A stretch of 64,000 nt of DNA from Petroclostridium sp. X23 (GTDB lineage Bacteria > Bacillota > Clostridia > SK-Y3), in NCBI RefSeq assembly GCF_030013905.1, contig NZ_CP124862.1, positions 3,351,051 through 3,415,050 on the forward strand, given 5' to 3'. The translations under genes were made by a program, and so were the position numbers. Of this stretch, positions 42,333-53,700 are shown piece by piece. How positions within the stretch are numbered: position 1 is the first letter of the stretch; the number at the start of each line of letters is the position of its first letter. The notes beneath the pieces are model-generated. The model did no database searches. It had not been told where the DNA came from and saw nothing but the letters and a program-made list of their open reading frames with translations.

Positions 42333-43442
42333 ATGGAAAGTATATCCTTTATTCATTGCGGTGATATCCACTTGGATGCGAAATTTACCTCAACAGGACT
42401 AACCGAAATGAAAGCAAAACAAAGAAGGCAGGAAATACAAGATGCATTTATAGCCATTATTAACAAAGTGATAGAATTAGATGTACAAATACTTTTAATC
42501 GCCGGAGATCTTTTTGAACATGAATATATAAGCAAAAATACAGCGGAATTTATACAACGTCAATTAGAAAGAATTCCGAAAGTACGTATTTTCATATCTC
42601 CGGGAAATCATGATCCGTATACGGTAAACTCCTATTATTCCATATTGGATTGGCCAACAAATGTTCATATATTTAAAAGTACGATGGAGAAGGTAGAATT
42701 GACTGAATACAATATGGCGGTATATGGAGGAGCGTTTTCTAATAAGTATCGGTATGAATCTATATTAGATGAAATAAAAGATATCGACAAATCTAAAATT
42801 AATATATTGCTAACCCATGGTACATTAGATATCGGATCATCTGAATGTCCGTATCATCCTATCAGCAGCAGTCAGATCAAAGAGCTTGGATTCGATTACG
42901 CAGCATTGGGACATATCCATAAAATGAGTGGGGAAGATGTGGTAAACGATAGCAGGGTGGGCTATTGCGGAAGTCCGGAACCAATGGGATTTGATGAACC
43001 GGGGAAGCATGGCGTGATCTATGGCAAGATATCAGATAATGGTGTCCGCTTTCAAACCATAGCGCTTAGCAAAAGACAATGTATAACACAAGAAGTTGAT
43101 ATTTCCGGGGCAATAAACATGAACGAAATTGAAGAACACGTGAAAAAGTTGCTGGAAAACATGAATGACGATCTTGTTAGGATCGTTTTAACAGGAAAGA
43201 AAGCCAAGGAACTGGATATAGATGTGCAATTGATAACATCCCGCTTAGCTGATTGGTGTTTTTATTTAAAGGTTGTTGATCATACATGTCCGGATTATCC
43301 ACTGGACGATTTGCGAAAGCAGCAGAATCTTAAAGGTGTATTTGTCAGAAAACTGTTAAATGAAATAGATATGGAACAAGATGAGCAAAGAAGAAATTTG
43401 CTGTATAAAGCACTTTACCTGGGATTGGATGCGCTAAATTAA
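42333..43442 (+). CDS. SbcD/YhaO-like metallophosphoesterase DNA exonuclease
   Basis: A 369-residue protein with the Mre11/SbcD phosphoesterase motifs: CGDIHLDA, LLIAGDLFEH, SPGNHDP, LLTHGTLD and ALGHIHK. The C-terminal part would bind the partner ATPase. It starts behind GGGGGG. The next gene, 42 bp downstream, encodes the cognate SMC-like ATPase. The pair most resembles the YhaO/YhaN branch, a DNA-end processing complex. Confidence 0.88.
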   Translation: MESISFIHCGDIHLDAKFTSTGLTEMKAKQRRQEIQDAFIAIINKVIELDVQILLIAGDLFEHEYISKNTAEFIQRQLERIPKVRIFISPGNHDPYTVNSYYSILDWPTNVHIFKSTMEKVELTEYNMAVYGGAFSNKYRYESILDEIKDIDKSKINILLTHGTLDIGSSECPYHPISSSQIKELGFDYAALGHIHKMSGEDVVNDSRVGYCGSPEPMGFDEPGKHGVIYGKISDNGVRFQTIALSKRQCITQEVDISGAINMNEIEEHVKKLLENMNDDLVRIVLTGKKAKELDIDVQLITSRLADWCFYLKVVDHTCPDYPLDDLRKQQNLKGVFVRKLLNEIDMEQDEQRRNLLYKALYLGLDALN

Positions 43443-43483
43443 TCTCTTGTGCTAAATTAATTGGTTTATGAGGTGAACATTCA

Positions 43484-45754
43484 TTGAGAATAGATATGCT
43501 ATCAATCAATAACTTTGGAAGATTTGCCAAGAAGGAGCTTTTTTTTGAAAAAGGACTCAATGTGGTATATGGAGGAAACGAGGCAGGGAAGACGACCGTC
43601 CATATGTTTATGAAGGCAATGTTGTATTATCTGGATAAAAAAGAAGAAAAAAAATACTTGCCATGGGATTCCGGAAAGTTTGGGAATGCAAATATTTTAA
43701 CCTATACCCTTGATAATGGGCAGTCATATACGGTTGAAAAAAATTTTAACCGAAAAGCCACATCGGTGTATATGCTGGAGCCATATACCGAAGTAACACC
43801 TTTATTTCCTGTGCATAAAGGAAATGTGTTATTCATGGAAGAACAGACCGGACTCAGCCTTACGTCATTTGAAGCCTCTGTATTTATAAAGCAGATGGAA
43901 GTACGCACTGAAAAAAAAGATAACAAAGATGTGGTAGAACGGCTGGTGCGCTTAACACATTATGGAGATGAGAGTATTGATTATAATCAGGCTGTTAAGA
44001 AACTGGAGGAACTGAAAGACAGTATAGGTACGGGAAGTACAGGAAAACACAAAAAGCTTGTTCAGGCGAATCAACGGGTCGACCATTTGCAAGAGATGTT
44101 AATAAAAGCGAATGATGGTATTGGACAAGCGAGAGAAGTACAAAAAAACCTTGCTGAGTTAAAAGGGAAAAAGCAAATGATGGAGAATGAAATTGAGGAG
44201 TTAAGACTGCTCCAACACAGCAAAAGGATTCCTTTAATGCATCATTATGAACAGTTGGAAAACAGACTGGAACAAATTCTGATGAAGCGAGGAAGATTAG
44301 AACAACAGCTATTTATATATGAAAAGATCGCTCACCTTACTCAGAAAGATGTGGAAGAGTTAGAAAGGCACTTTAACGAATTTCAGCAAGCAGAAGGTCA
44401 TATGCAGGAAATTAAAGATAAAATGGGACAATATATAGTAGAAAGAGAAGCAGCTCAAAAACGTCTGCAGAGCGGTACACAAGATTGGGGGCAGGCAGAT
44501 GTACGCGCCCAGCTGATAGAAGATAAAATACTGCAGCTAGAGAATGGCCTGCGCATAGGGAAATGGGCGGCAATGGCAGGTGTACTGCTATCAGTTGCAG
44601 GTGCGATGCTGCTTGGAAACATCCACCCTTGGGGATATTCGTTATTTGCGCTGGTACCGGTCATATTTTTGCTGTTTTCAAGCTATGGTAATGGAGCAAG
44701 GTACAGGATGGAACAGTTGGAAATAAAGAATGAGCAGCTTGAAGAAAAAACAAAGTCCCATGAAAGTGTGCAGGTACTGCAGAAACTAATCAATGATATG
44801 CAATACGAATATGAGAAAAGCTTTGAGAAAAGGAATCATACTAAAAAGGCCCTTTATGAGTCATTTAAACAACTTGGCATACAGGATGTTGAAGAAGATT
44901 CGCTGAATATGGTCATGCACGAAATAATGCAAAGCTTCCATGCGCGTATGGAAATCATCAGACAGATAGAAGGATATAGAAAAGAAGCGGCGACGATGGA
45001 CGAAAGTTTGCAAATGACGAAAAAAGCTTTAGATGATATATGTTGGGATGAGCGGGAAGGAGTTGCCCCTCAGAAATATATGCAGCTTTCAGAAAAATAC
45101 GGGATTGATGAACAAATGACGGCGGTGCAGATGGCACAGTTAATTGATGAAAAAGAAACTAAAATGCGACAAATAGAACTGAGCATGGGTGCAATGAATA
45201 AAGAACTTGAATATTTATTAAAAGAATATACGCATCCCGGTGATTTGGAACAACAGATGGAACTGGCATTGGAAGAAAAGAAAGAGTATGAAGAAACCAG
45301 AGAAGCTGTGGATATTGCCAAACACTTTATGGAGCAGTCATTAAAAGAAGTGCAGCAAAATTATGCGCCTGTACTAAATCAGTATACAGGAGATATCATG
45401 AAAGTTGTCACCGGAAATAAATATTATGATGTAGATACCGCTTCCGATTTGAACGTATTAATCCGTGATATTGATCATGGCATGCTTGATTTAAAGGCAT
45501 TGAGCGCAGGAACTATTGATCAAATGTACTTTGCTTTAAGGCTGGCCATCACTAAAATGCTATCTGCTCATGAGACACTCCCGCTTATTGTTGATGAGCC
45601 TTTTTCTCAATATGATGATAACAGGTTGAAAAATATATTGAGTTTCCTAGTGCCGGCAGCGCAAGATAGGCAGATTGTCCTTTTTACCTGCCATAAAAGA
45701 GAATTGGAGTTTCTAGAGAGAATAGATGTAAATTATAATACGGTCATACTGTGA
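43484..45754 (+). CDS. SbcC/YhaN-like SMC-type ATPase
   Basis: A 756-residue protein using TTG behind GAGGTGA. Walker A GGNEAGKTT lies near residue 33; a long coiled coil follows (about 190-350 and 410-620), interrupted by two hydrophobic helices at about residues 360-405 (MAGVLLSVAGAMLLG, LFALVPVIFLLF). Signature and Walker B are in ALSAGTIDQMYFALRLAI and LPLIVDEPFSQYDD. The hydrophobic hairpin in the coil, seen in YhaN-type proteins, suggests membrane association of this nuclease complex. Confidence 0.87.
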   Translation: MRIDMLSINNFGRFAKKELFFEKGLNVVYGGNEAGKTTVHMFMKAMLYYLDKKEEKKYLPWDSGKFGNANILTYTLDNGQSYTVEKNFNRKATSVYMLEPYTEVTPLFPVHKGNVLFMEEQTGLSLTSFEASVFIKQMEVRTEKKDNKDVVERLVRLTHYGDESIDYNQAVKKLEELKDSIGTGSTGKHKKLVQANQRVDHLQEMLIKANDGIGQAREVQKNLAELKGKKQMMENEIEELRLLQHSKRIPLMHHYEQLENRLEQILMKRGRLEQQLFIYEKIAHLTQKDVEELERHFNEFQQAEGHMQEIKDKMGQYIVEREAAQKRLQSGTQDWGQADVRAQLIEDKILQLENGLRIGKWAAMAGVLLSVAGAMLLGNIHPWGYSLFALVPVIFLLFSSYGNGARYRMEQLEIKNEQLEEKTKSHESVQVLQKLINDMQYEYEKSFEKRNHTKKALYESFKQLGIQDVEEDSLNMVMHEIMQSFHARMEIIRQIEGYRKEAATMDESLQMTKKALDDICWDEREGVAPQKYMQLSEKYGIDEQMTAVQMAQLIDEKETKMRQIELSMGAMNKELEYLLKEYTHPGDLEQQMELALEEKKEYEETREAVDIAKHFMEQSLKEVQQNYAPVLNQYTGDIMKVVTGNKYYDVDTASDLNVLIRDIDHGMLDLKALSAGTIDQMYFALRLAITKMLSAHETLPLIVDEPFSQYDDNRLKNILSFLVPAAQDRQIVLFTCHKRELEFLERIDVNYNTVIL

Positions 45755-45952
45755 TAATAAATTAAAAACATCTACAATTTTATTGCGATTTATAGTGTAT
45801 TAATTTACAATGTTTATATATCATAAAAGCCGGTATAGTAAGAAGCGTTGTAATAGATATAGATTACGATAATAAAACAGATATATTAAAACAAGAATTA
45901 ACAAAGAGGAAGAATAATGCAGGTTAAAACAGTGATTTTCATATAGAAATGA

Positions 45953-46852
45953 GTGAAAAGGTTGTTCGGTTATGTTACCCCCTATAAAGATGAATTGAAG
46001 GTACGAGAGTATCATTGGTTTAAAGCATATTACTGTGGATTGTGCAAAGCTCTTGGGAAAGAGTTTAATCAAGCTGTAAGAATGGGCCTGAATTATGATT
46101 TTACCTTTCTTGCATTGTTATTATCCTCTATAGATGGACAAGATGAGAAAATCAACAAAGAGGGATGTATAACGAATCCTATTAAGAAAAAGCCGGTTGT
46201 ATGGATGAATGAGCACATTCAATACAGCGCATACATGAGTGTAATACTCACATATTTCAAGTTGTTGGATGACTGGAAGGATGATAGATCTATTCCTTCA
46301 TTATTTGCGCTGTGGGCATATGTACTTCCATTGCGGAAGGCTAGAAAGAAATATCCGGAAAAATATGAGGGTATTCGTAAAAGTCTTGGCAAATTATCGG
46401 AGTTGGAGAAAGCGAAATGTGACATAATAGATGAGAGTGCAGATGCTTTTGCTGTGTTGATGCAAGAGATTTTTGTACCTCCGTATATTACAGATGAGAA
46501 GATGCAAAGAATTCTGGCATGGGTTGGGTATAACCTTGGAAGATGGATTTATATTCTTGATGCTTTTCATGATGTTGAGACGGATATAAGACAAAAAAAT
46601 TATAATCCCGTATTATTACAATATAAGTATAATGTTAACGAGGATGCAGAAGCATTTATAACAAGAGTGAAGGAACAGATGGAAATGTCTTTGACTTTTA
46701 CACTGGATAATACGGCGAAAAGCTTTGAATTGCTTGATATAGAACGTAATAAAGCTATTTTGGAGAATATTATTTATATGGGAACCAGAGATAAGATGCA
46801 GCAAATATTTGGAAGAAAAAGGGGTTGTACTAAAAATGAGAAATCCTTATGA
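45953..46852 (+). CDS. DUF5685-like protein
   Basis: A 299-residue cytosolic protein beginning [19 protein letters not shown] and then [13 protein letters not shown], matching the small conserved family seen beside DnaJ-domain genes in Clostridia. A mostly helical core contains DDWKDDRS and [10 protein letters not shown], acidic pairs reminiscent of an isoprenoid-synthase-like helical fold (inference). Function unknown. The start is uncertain: GTG at 45953 or TTG at 45962, the latter giving the family-typical MFGYV. Its last 17 bases overlap the DnaJ-domain gene. Confidence 0.65.
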   Translation: MKRLFGYVTPYKDELKVREYHWFKAYYCGLCKALGKEFNQAVRMGLNYDFTFLALLLSSIDGQDEKINKEGCITNPIKKKPVVWMNEHIQYSAYMSVILTYFKLLDDWKDDRSIPSLFALWAYVLPLRKARKKYPEKYEGIRKSLGKLSELEKAKCDIIDESADAFAVLMQEIFVPPYITDEKMQRILAWVGYNLGRWIYILDAFHDVETDIRQKNYNPVLLQYKYNVNEDAEAFITRVKEQMEMSLTFTLDNTAKSFELLDIERNKAILENIIYMGTRDKMQQIFGRKRGCTKNEKSL

Positions 46853-47465
46853 AGTTTTAGGAGTGCGGGAAAGCGCCGGTGAGGATGAGATAAAAAAAGC
46901 TTACCGTGATTTGGCGAGAAAATATCATCCCGATCAATATGCTAATAATCCGCTTTCGGATTTGGCACAGGAGAAAATGAAGGAAATAAATGAGGCATAT
47001 GATTATTTGATGAAAAATAAAGGCGCAAACCGCCAGTATAATCAAAGAAATACCCAGAGTAATAATTGGAATCAGCAGCAATATAATAATAGTAGCAGCC
47101 AAGGTGGTTATGCGCATATCCGGCGGTTGGTTGAGTCCGGAAATATAACGGAAGCAGACAGGATATTGGAAGAGATAAGCAACCGGGATGCAGAATGGTA
47201 TTTCTTAAAAGGTGCCGTATTTGTAAGAAGGGGCTGGTATGATCAAGCGCATCAATATTTTCAGCGTGCAGTAAACATGAATCCCAATAATGTTGAATAC
47301 CGTGCGGCATTAAATAATATTTCATTTAGAAATACCGGCTATAGAAACGTAGGAAGAGGCATGGGATATGGCGGAGGTATGTCTAATTGTGACTGCTGCA
47401 CATCCATGATTTGTGCCGACTGCTGTTGTGAATGTATGGGTGGAGATTTAATCAGCTGTTGTTAG
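46836..47465 (+). CDS. DnaJ-domain protein with TPR-like repeat and Cys-rich tail
   Basis: A 209-residue protein. The J-domain in residues 1-65 has a modified signature (YHPDQY, where canonical DnaJ has HPD-K). An Asn/Gln-rich linker (about 70-98) and a TPR-like helical pair (about 100-170) follow. The last 25 residues hold ten cysteines ([19 protein letters not shown]). The J-domain should recruit DnaK; the cysteine tail may bind metal or be lipid-modified. Overlap with the preceding gene indicates a functional pair. Confidence 0.8.
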   Translation: MRNPYEVLGVRESAGEDEIKKAYRDLARKYHPDQYANNPLSDLAQEKMKEINEAYDYLMKNKGANRQYNQRNTQSNNWNQQQYNNSSSQGGYAHIRRLVESGNITEADRILEEISNRDAEWYFLKGAVFVRRGWYDQAHQYFQRAVNMNPNNVEYRAALNNISFRNTGYRNVGRGMGYGGGMSNCDCCTSMICADCCCECMGGDLISCC

Positions 47466-47520
47466 GAAATTTGTAAATGAATGATATGGTATCTAAAAAC
47501 ACACAATATTTTTAATATAG

Positions 47521-47599
47521 GTAGGGGCAGGCCTTGTGTCTGCCCGAATAATTGGGATAGATATACATCTTTAGGGCAGACACAAGGCCTGCCCCTACA
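47521..47599. repeat. Inverted GTAGGGGCAGGC repeat pair
   Basis: GTAGGGGCAGGCCTTGTGTC then TGCCC, 30 bases of spacer, and the exact reverse complement ending GCCCCTAC. A large stem-loop between two genes; same family as 28313 and 53886. Confidence 0.75.
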
Positions 47600-47678
47600 A
47601 CAGACAATATAGTGAGAAATTAATGTATGGTATATATTTCTAGACAAGTATAGTAAATAGGATGAGGAGTGTATCGTT

Positions 47679-48212
47679 GTGACGGATACGAATAGAAGCA
47701 GCATAGGCAAAAAGGTCGCTCTTGGCGGTTTTGCAACCGCTCTGGCAGTGATATGCCTTTATATCGCCAGTATACTCCCAACCAATAGGTTGTTTTTTTA
47801 CGCAATAAGTTCTATGTTTCTCCTTGCACTGGTGGTAGAGTTTGGCACTGGCGCCGCTGTGGCTGCTTATGCGGCTACATCGATACTGGCACTCATCATC
47901 ATACCGAATAAGCTGATGCTTATTCCATATGTATTATTTTTCGGCTACTATGGAATTATCAAATTTTATATTGAAAAAATCAACCGTCTTGCATTGGAAT
48001 GGATTATCAAAATACTATTATTTAATGCTGCAATGTATATATTATATATCATTGTGATAGAAATATTATTTGAGAGTATTAATGCACGGTTTCCTATTTG
48101 GGTAACTATAATATTAGGAGAAGTAGCTTTTATTGTATATGATTACGGATATAGTGTAGCGATAGGTTATTATAAATACAGGCTGAGAAAAATGCTGAGG
48201 CTGGAAAAATAG
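47679..48212 (+). CDS. Integral membrane protein, ECF S-component-like
   Basis: A 177-residue protein with about five membrane segments and a basic C-terminus (YKYRLRKMLRLEK). The opening KKVALGGFATALAVICLYI resembles the first helix of ECF vitamin-transporter S components, but no substrate motif is recognised. GTG start behind GAGGAG. Monocistronic. Confidence 0.5.
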   Translation: MTDTNRSSIGKKVALGGFATALAVICLYIASILPTNRLFFYAISSMFLLALVVEFGTGAAVAAYAATSILALIIIPNKLMLIPYVLFFGYYGIIKFYIEKINRLALEWIIKILLFNAAMYILYIIVIEILFESINARFPIWVTIILGEVAFIVYDYGYSVAIGYYKYRLRKMLRLEK

Positions 48213-48239
48213 TATTGTTGGTTTACGGTTCACAGAAAT

Positions 48240-48292
48240 ATAGAGAAGAATACGATAAAATCCGATTCAGCACTGTTTCATATCCTTCTAAG
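48240..48292. repeat. Palindromic repeat, family P, copy 5 (collapsed)
   Basis: Only arm sequence remains: GATAAAATCCGATTCAGCAC joined directly to TTTCATATCCTTCTA. The central hairpin is deleted. A TTCACAG scrap lies just before it. Confidence 0.55.
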
Positions 48293-48340
48293 GACATGTT
48301 TGATTTCCAATGAACGAATAAAAGAAAGAGAGGCACAAAA

Positions 48341-49138
48341 GTGGAATACAAGTTATTAACCATAGATCTGGATGATACGCTTTTACGTGAAGATCTGACC
48401 ATCAGTGAGAGAAATATCAAAGCGATACGTGCTGCTGTTGAAAAAGGCGTCAAAGTAACATTGGCATCGGGAAGGGCTACGCAATCGGTACATCATTACT
48501 TAGATGTATTGGGTCTGGAGATTCCCGTCATTTCTTATCAGGGAGCAAGAATAGTAGATACCGAAACCGGAGAAGTAATGTATAAGAAAGAATTATCTCT
48601 TCAGGATGCAATGCCGATATTAAAATATGCGGAGGAAAATAATATCCACTGCAATATGTATATGAATGATACCGTTTATATAAACGAAATGACTGAGAGA
48701 GGAGAGTTTTATCGCAGCCTGTCCCAGCATGTGCCAATGCGAGAAGTAGGAAAATTGAGTGAATTTATAAGTGATCCCGCTACCAAAATTTTATTTATTG
48801 ATGAACATGAGAAGTTAAAAGAAATAAAATCCGAGCTAGAAAAGATAGTGGATGAAGAGGTATATATATTCTTCTCTAAACCTTATTTTCTTGAATTTAC
48901 TAATAAATTCGGGACTAAAGGTGCCGCTGTACGGTTTTTAGCAGATCATTTCAGAATAAAACGAGAAGAGACAATGGCAATCGGAGACACATACAACGAT
49001 ATCAGCATGATAGAATATGCTGGGTTAGGGGTATGCATGAGCAACGGCCCCAAAGAAGTTAGGAATCTAGCTGATCATGTCACACGATCCAATATGGAAG
49101 ACGGCGTGGCCCATGCCATTGAAAAGTTTATTCTTTAA
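48341..49138 (+). CDS. Cof-type HAD-IIB family phosphatase
   Basis: A 265-residue HAD hydrolase: motif I TIDLDDTLLRED with the nucleophile and general-acid Asp residues, motif II LASGR, and motifs III/IV in KGAAVRFLADHF and AIGDTYNDISMIEYAGLGVCM. The C2B cap places it with Cof/YidA-type phosphatases of sugar phosphates or flavin nucleotides. GTG start behind AGAGAGG. Substrate unknown. Confidence 0.9.
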   Translation: MEYKLLTIDLDDTLLREDLTISERNIKAIRAAVEKGVKVTLASGRATQSVHHYLDVLGLEIPVISYQGARIVDTETGEVMYKKELSLQDAMPILKYAEENNIHCNMYMNDTVYINEMTERGEFYRSLSQHVPMREVGKLSEFISDPATKILFIDEHEKLKEIKSELEKIVDEEVYIFFSKPYFLEFTNKFGTKGAAVRFLADHFRIKREETMAIGDTYNDISMIEYAGLGVCMSNGPKEVRNLADHVTRSNMEDGVAHAIEKFIL

Positions 49139-49232
49139 TAATATGCCATCCGATAGGAAATGCTAATAGCGACAATAGTTATTAACTATTAGCTATTAAC
49201 TGTTCACTATTAACTAAATAGGAGGGATTGTG

Positions 49233-49397
49233 ATGGCGAAAAAAGATGTATTGTATGATAATCGGCGTGCAGGCTTTAAAGGTGAGATGGTAGAAGAAAA
49301 AGATCTGAAGGATATGGATCCTGCCCAAAGTTACAAAAAGAAAAATCCCTATAAGACCCCGCCGAATAATATGACCACAAAAAAAGGATTTGAATAA
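49233..49397 (+). CDS. Small basic hypothetical protein (54 aa)
   Basis: A clean 54-codon frame (MAKKDVLYDNRRAGFKGEM ...) with GGAGGG 6 bases upstream and its own terminator directly after, so it is very likely expressed. The protein is highly charged and lysine-rich with a Pro-rich C-terminal stretch (NPYKTPPNN), probably disordered. No family is recognised. Confidence 0.7.
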   Translation: MAKKDVLYDNRRAGFKGEMVEEKDLKDMDPAQSYKKKNPYKTPPNNMTTKKGFE

Positions 49398-49444
49398 AAA
49401 AATGTCTGTATAAAGAATTAACTTTATACAGACATTTTTTTTTT
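49398..49444 (+). terminator. Terminator after the 54-aa gene
   Basis: Perfect 18-bp stem AAAAATGTCTGTATAAAG with its complement, 6-base loop, then a run of ten T. Confidence 0.9.
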
Positions 49445-49550
49445 GAATACGTATAAGAAGTACGTGACGTATTAAACAACATTAGTACTGTATCATGATA
49501 TACGTCCATGAAATAACTTGTATTAATATTTGGAGGTTGGAGGTTCTGTT

Positions 49551-50720
49551 ATGAAAAAAAACAAAGCTATATGCTTGATCTTGTCGGTAATGATGACAAT
49601 GACATTATTCGCAGGCTGTGGTCAGAAGAAAACGGAAGAGGCAGTAGTTCCGCTTACGCCGGTAGAGACATACAGCGTATCAAAAGGAGATATAAAGGCC
49701 ACCTATGCTGCGGTGGGGCAGGTTAAGCCGGTCTTGGAGGTGGATGTAATACCTAAATTGTCGGGTAAGGTTGAACGGGTTTCTAAAGAGATAGGTGACA
49801 GAGTAGAAGCAGGTGAAATGCTATTTACGCTTGAAAAACAGGATTTACATCAGTCATTGGAGCAATTGGATGCCCAACTCAGACAATCTTTGCTGCAGGC
49901 TGAAACAGCTTTACAGCAAGCTGAAATGCAAATGAACAACGCAAAGGCAGATTATACGAATAATCAAGTGCTGTTTGAAGGTCAAGCGATTTCCAAACAA
50001 ACGCTGGATAGTTATAAGAGAATCTATGAGGCAGCAGAAGTACAATATAAGAGCGCTCTTGACAATTACTTACTTTTGCAAAACAAGGCTGGGAAGTCTA
50101 CTATTGAAACGCAAAAAGAGGCAGTAGTACAAAAAGTTCAAGATTCAAACGTTAAAGCACCTATTTCAGGCATTATCGCGCAGAAAAATATTGAAGCAGG
50201 AGAGATGGCCACGCAGCAAGATGCGGCGTATACCATTGTTGACATGGATACGGTGGTTATTGAAACGACAGTAACTGAGCGCATTATTAACGAAATTCAC
50301 AAAGGCCAGGAGGTTCTTGTGACCATTGCGGCACTAGAAGGCAAAAACTTTCAAGGTATGATAGATGCGCTGAGTCCTGCAGTTACAGGTAAAAGTGTGG
50401 GATATCCGGTAAAAATAACCATTCCTAATGATAAGCATGAAATCAAACCGGGGATGTTTGCTGAAGTACATATTACTACCGATACAAAAGATAATGTTAT
50501 TATGATTCCGATAGAAGCGGTATTAAGCCAGGTTGGAAAGAGCTCTATATTCGTACTTGAAGGAGATATTGCAAAGAAACGTGAAGTACAGCTGGGACTA
50601 AAAGATGATAATTATTATGAAGTTGCTGAAGGACTTAATGAAGGAGAGCAGGTAATCATTAAGGGCCAGCAGTTTGTAATAGATGGAGAGAAAGTGCTGC
50701 CGGTAGGGGGGACTAAATAA
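49551..50720 (+). CDS. RND efflux periplasmic-adaptor-type lipoprotein
   Basis: A 389-residue membrane-fusion protein with lipobox FAGC. Biotinyl-lipoyl halves (VIPKLSGKVERVSKEIGDRV and VKAPISGIIAQKNIEAGEM) flank a coiled-coil hairpin (about 95-190), followed by beta-barrel and membrane-proximal domains. It should link the RND pump to the cell envelope; no outer-membrane partner is expected in a Gram-positive-type cell. Its stop overlaps the pump start by one base. The ATG at 49551 has GGAGG upstream. Confidence 0.9.
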   Translation: MKKNKAICLILSVMMTMTLFAGCGQKKTEEAVVPLTPVETYSVSKGDIKATYAAVGQVKPVLEVDVIPKLSGKVERVSKEIGDRVEAGEMLFTLEKQDLHQSLEQLDAQLRQSLLQAETALQQAEMQMNNAKADYTNNQVLFEGQAISKQTLDSYKRIYEAAEVQYKSALDNYLLLQNKAGKSTIETQKEAVVQKVQDSNVKAPISGIIAQKNIEAGEMATQQDAAYTIVDMDTVVIETTVTERIINEIHKGQEVLVTIAALEGKNFQGMIDALSPAVTGKSVGYPVKITIPNDKHEIKPGMFAEVHITTDTKDNVIMIPIEAVLSQVGKSSIFVLEGDIAKKREVQLGLKDDNYYEVAEGLNEGEQVIIKGQQFVIDGEKVLPVGGTK

Positions 50721-53700
50721 TGAAATTATCCGAGATAGCCATAAAAAGACCGGTAACTGTTTTGATGATGGTAATGATGATCATTGTATTAGGGGCAGTA
50801 TCATTAGCCGGGCTTAATATGGACCTGATGCCGGATATAACATTTCCTATCGCGGGTGTTATTACCAACTACTCCGGTGCCGGTCCTAAAGAAATTGAGA
50901 CCATGATCACCAAACCTATGGAACAAGCAGTAGGGACGGTAGATAACTTTAAGAAAGTAACTTCTATATCCGGAAGCGGCGTATCTACGGTAATGGTAGA
51001 GTTTACACAGGGAACCAATATGGATTATGCAGCGCTGCAATTGCGTGAAAAAACCGATATGGTGAAAGCAGCGCTTCCGGATGATGTGGATGATCCTATC
51101 ATTTTTCAGTACGATATGAGTATGATTCCCATTATAGAATTGGGGATGTCTTATGGGGACGATCTTGCAAATTTAAAAACATTGGCGGAAGACAAAATAA
51201 AAGACAGACTGGAACGCTTAAAAGGGGTTGCGGCAGTAGAAATTTATGGGGGTCTGGAAGAAGAAATCAAGATCAATATTATTCCGGAAAAGATGACGGG
51301 ATACGGTTTATCCATCGTGCAACTGAAGCAGATCCTTCAAGCGGAGAATCTTAATCTGCCGGGGGGAGAGCTAAAAGAAGGAAAGTCGGAATTTACTGTA
51401 AGAACAACCGGGGAATTTTCCAGCATAGAGGAAATAGAAGAACTTCCTATTGCTACCGCAAAAGGCAATATCCAATTGAAGGATATTGCAAGTATTCAAC
51501 AAGGGTATCAGGACAGTAAAACAAAAGCGATGATGAATGGAAAGCCCTGTGTATTGCTTTTGGTTAGAAAACAATCCGGATTCAATACGGTAAAGGTATC
51601 TGATGTCGTAAATAAAGAACTTGATATGATAAAAAAAGAGCTGGATCAGGTCCAGTTCGAAACCATCTTTGATCAGGCGGATTTTGTAAAACGTTCATTA
51701 GGAAGTGTAACCAGAAATGCCATTGTCGGGGGTGTGCTTGCAGTATTCATCTTGTTCATATTTTTAAAGAATATAAGAACAACTTTTATCATTGGCGTGG
51801 CAATTCCTATCTCTATTATTACTACATTTATATTAATTTATTTTAGTGGCATCACATTAAATATGATGTCCCTTGGAGGATTGGCACTAGGGGTAGGAAT
51901 GCTGGTGGATAACTCCATTGTTGTGCTTGAGAGTGTATATAGATATCGAGAGGAAGGCTTTAGCCGAATAGAATCGGCAAAACAGGGGAGCGGTGAAGTA
52001 GCGATGGCAGTTGTTGCCTCAACGTTGACTACCATTGCGGTATTCCTGCCGATTGCTTTCATACGGGATAATATGGCCATTGAGATGTTTAGAGAGCTGG
52101 CATTGACGGTAACATTTTCATTAGTCGCTTCTTTGGTGGTTGCGCTGACACTGGTACCTATGATGGCATCAAAGATATTAAAGATCGAGAAAATGGAGGA
52201 CTTGGTTGGGAAGCACACACCTATCGCGGCGATCGACCGTGGTTTTGAAAAGATATTTAAAGGGTTGGAATCTATCTATGGAAATATTCTCCGATGGGCG
52301 GTCGGACACCGAAAAACGATTGTATTGGGAACGATTGCCTTGCTGGTGATCAGCGGCATGATTGCGGTGATGTTTACCGGGGCTGAATATTTTCCACAAA
52401 CAGATGAAGGAATGTTTTCCGTTACGATTGAACTGCCTAAAGGCACAGTTGTAGAAGAAACCGTTGAGATAGCAGGCGCTATAGAAGAAGAAGTAGAAAA
52501 ATTCAAAGAACTCGAATATATATTTGTCATCACAGGATTTGATGGTAATAATGAAGACAGCAGTATGGCGGTGATTTACGGCTCATTTGGTTCTAAGGCA
52601 GATCGGGAGAAAGGAATAGGCCAGCTTTTGGATGAGCTGAGAGCAAAGACAAAAAACATTGCAGGAGCAAAAATCAGTATAGAAAAACTTAGTATGATGT
52701 CTATGGGAAGCGGAGGCAAGCCTATTACCATTAACATCAAGGGCGATGAGCTGGAAGTACTGGAGGATATCTCTAATCAATTGGTAGGTGAGGTAAGAAA
52801 AGTAGATGGAACAAGGGAAGTAAGTTCTTCTGTTTCCCAAACCGTACCGGAAGCCCAAGTGAAGATTAAAAGAAAGAAAGCCGGGCAGTACGGGATCTCA
52901 GCGTACACTATTGCGAATACGGTACAAACAGCGATTATGGGTCAAACAGCCACACAATACAAAGTAGCGGGTGAAGAGATCGAGGTTAAAGTAAGATTAA
53001 AAGCGGATGCCAGAAAAGATTTGCAAGACCTTGAACAGATTAGTATTCCGTCATCCGACGGCAGGCAGATCCCTTTATATGAAATTGCCGATATTATGAT
53101 TGATGAAGCACCGGCAAGTATCAGTAGAGATAACCAAGTAAGACAAGTAACTGTTACAGGAGATATCCATGGGAGAGATGCAAGAAGCGTATTTGTGGAT
53201 GTTCAAAGCAAAATTGACGGTATGAAAATTCCTAATGGATATGAAGTAAAGCTGGGCGGCGAAAGTGAAGATATGATTGAAGCGGCTATAGGATTTGGTC
53301 TTGCATTAGTATTAGCCATTATCCTGGTATATATGATCATGGCATCTCAGTTTGAGTCACTGCTGCACCCGTTTACAATTATGTTTACGGTGCCACTTGC
53401 ATTTATCGGGGTAGCATTGGCAATGGCTATTGCCGGGAAGCCATTTAGCGTACCTTCGTTTATAGGGGTTATTATGTTGGCCGGAATCGTTGTAAATAAT
53501 GCGATTGTATTGGTAGATTATATAAATACACTAAGGGGAAGAGGAATGGCAAGAAATGATGCTGTTTTCAAAGCAGGGCCGGTAAGATTGAGACCTATTC
53601 TTATGACTACCCTTACCACTGTTTTAGGTCTTGTCCCTTTAGCATTAGGCATAGGAGAAGGGGCGGAACAGCAGGCACCTCTTGCGATAACGGTTATTGG

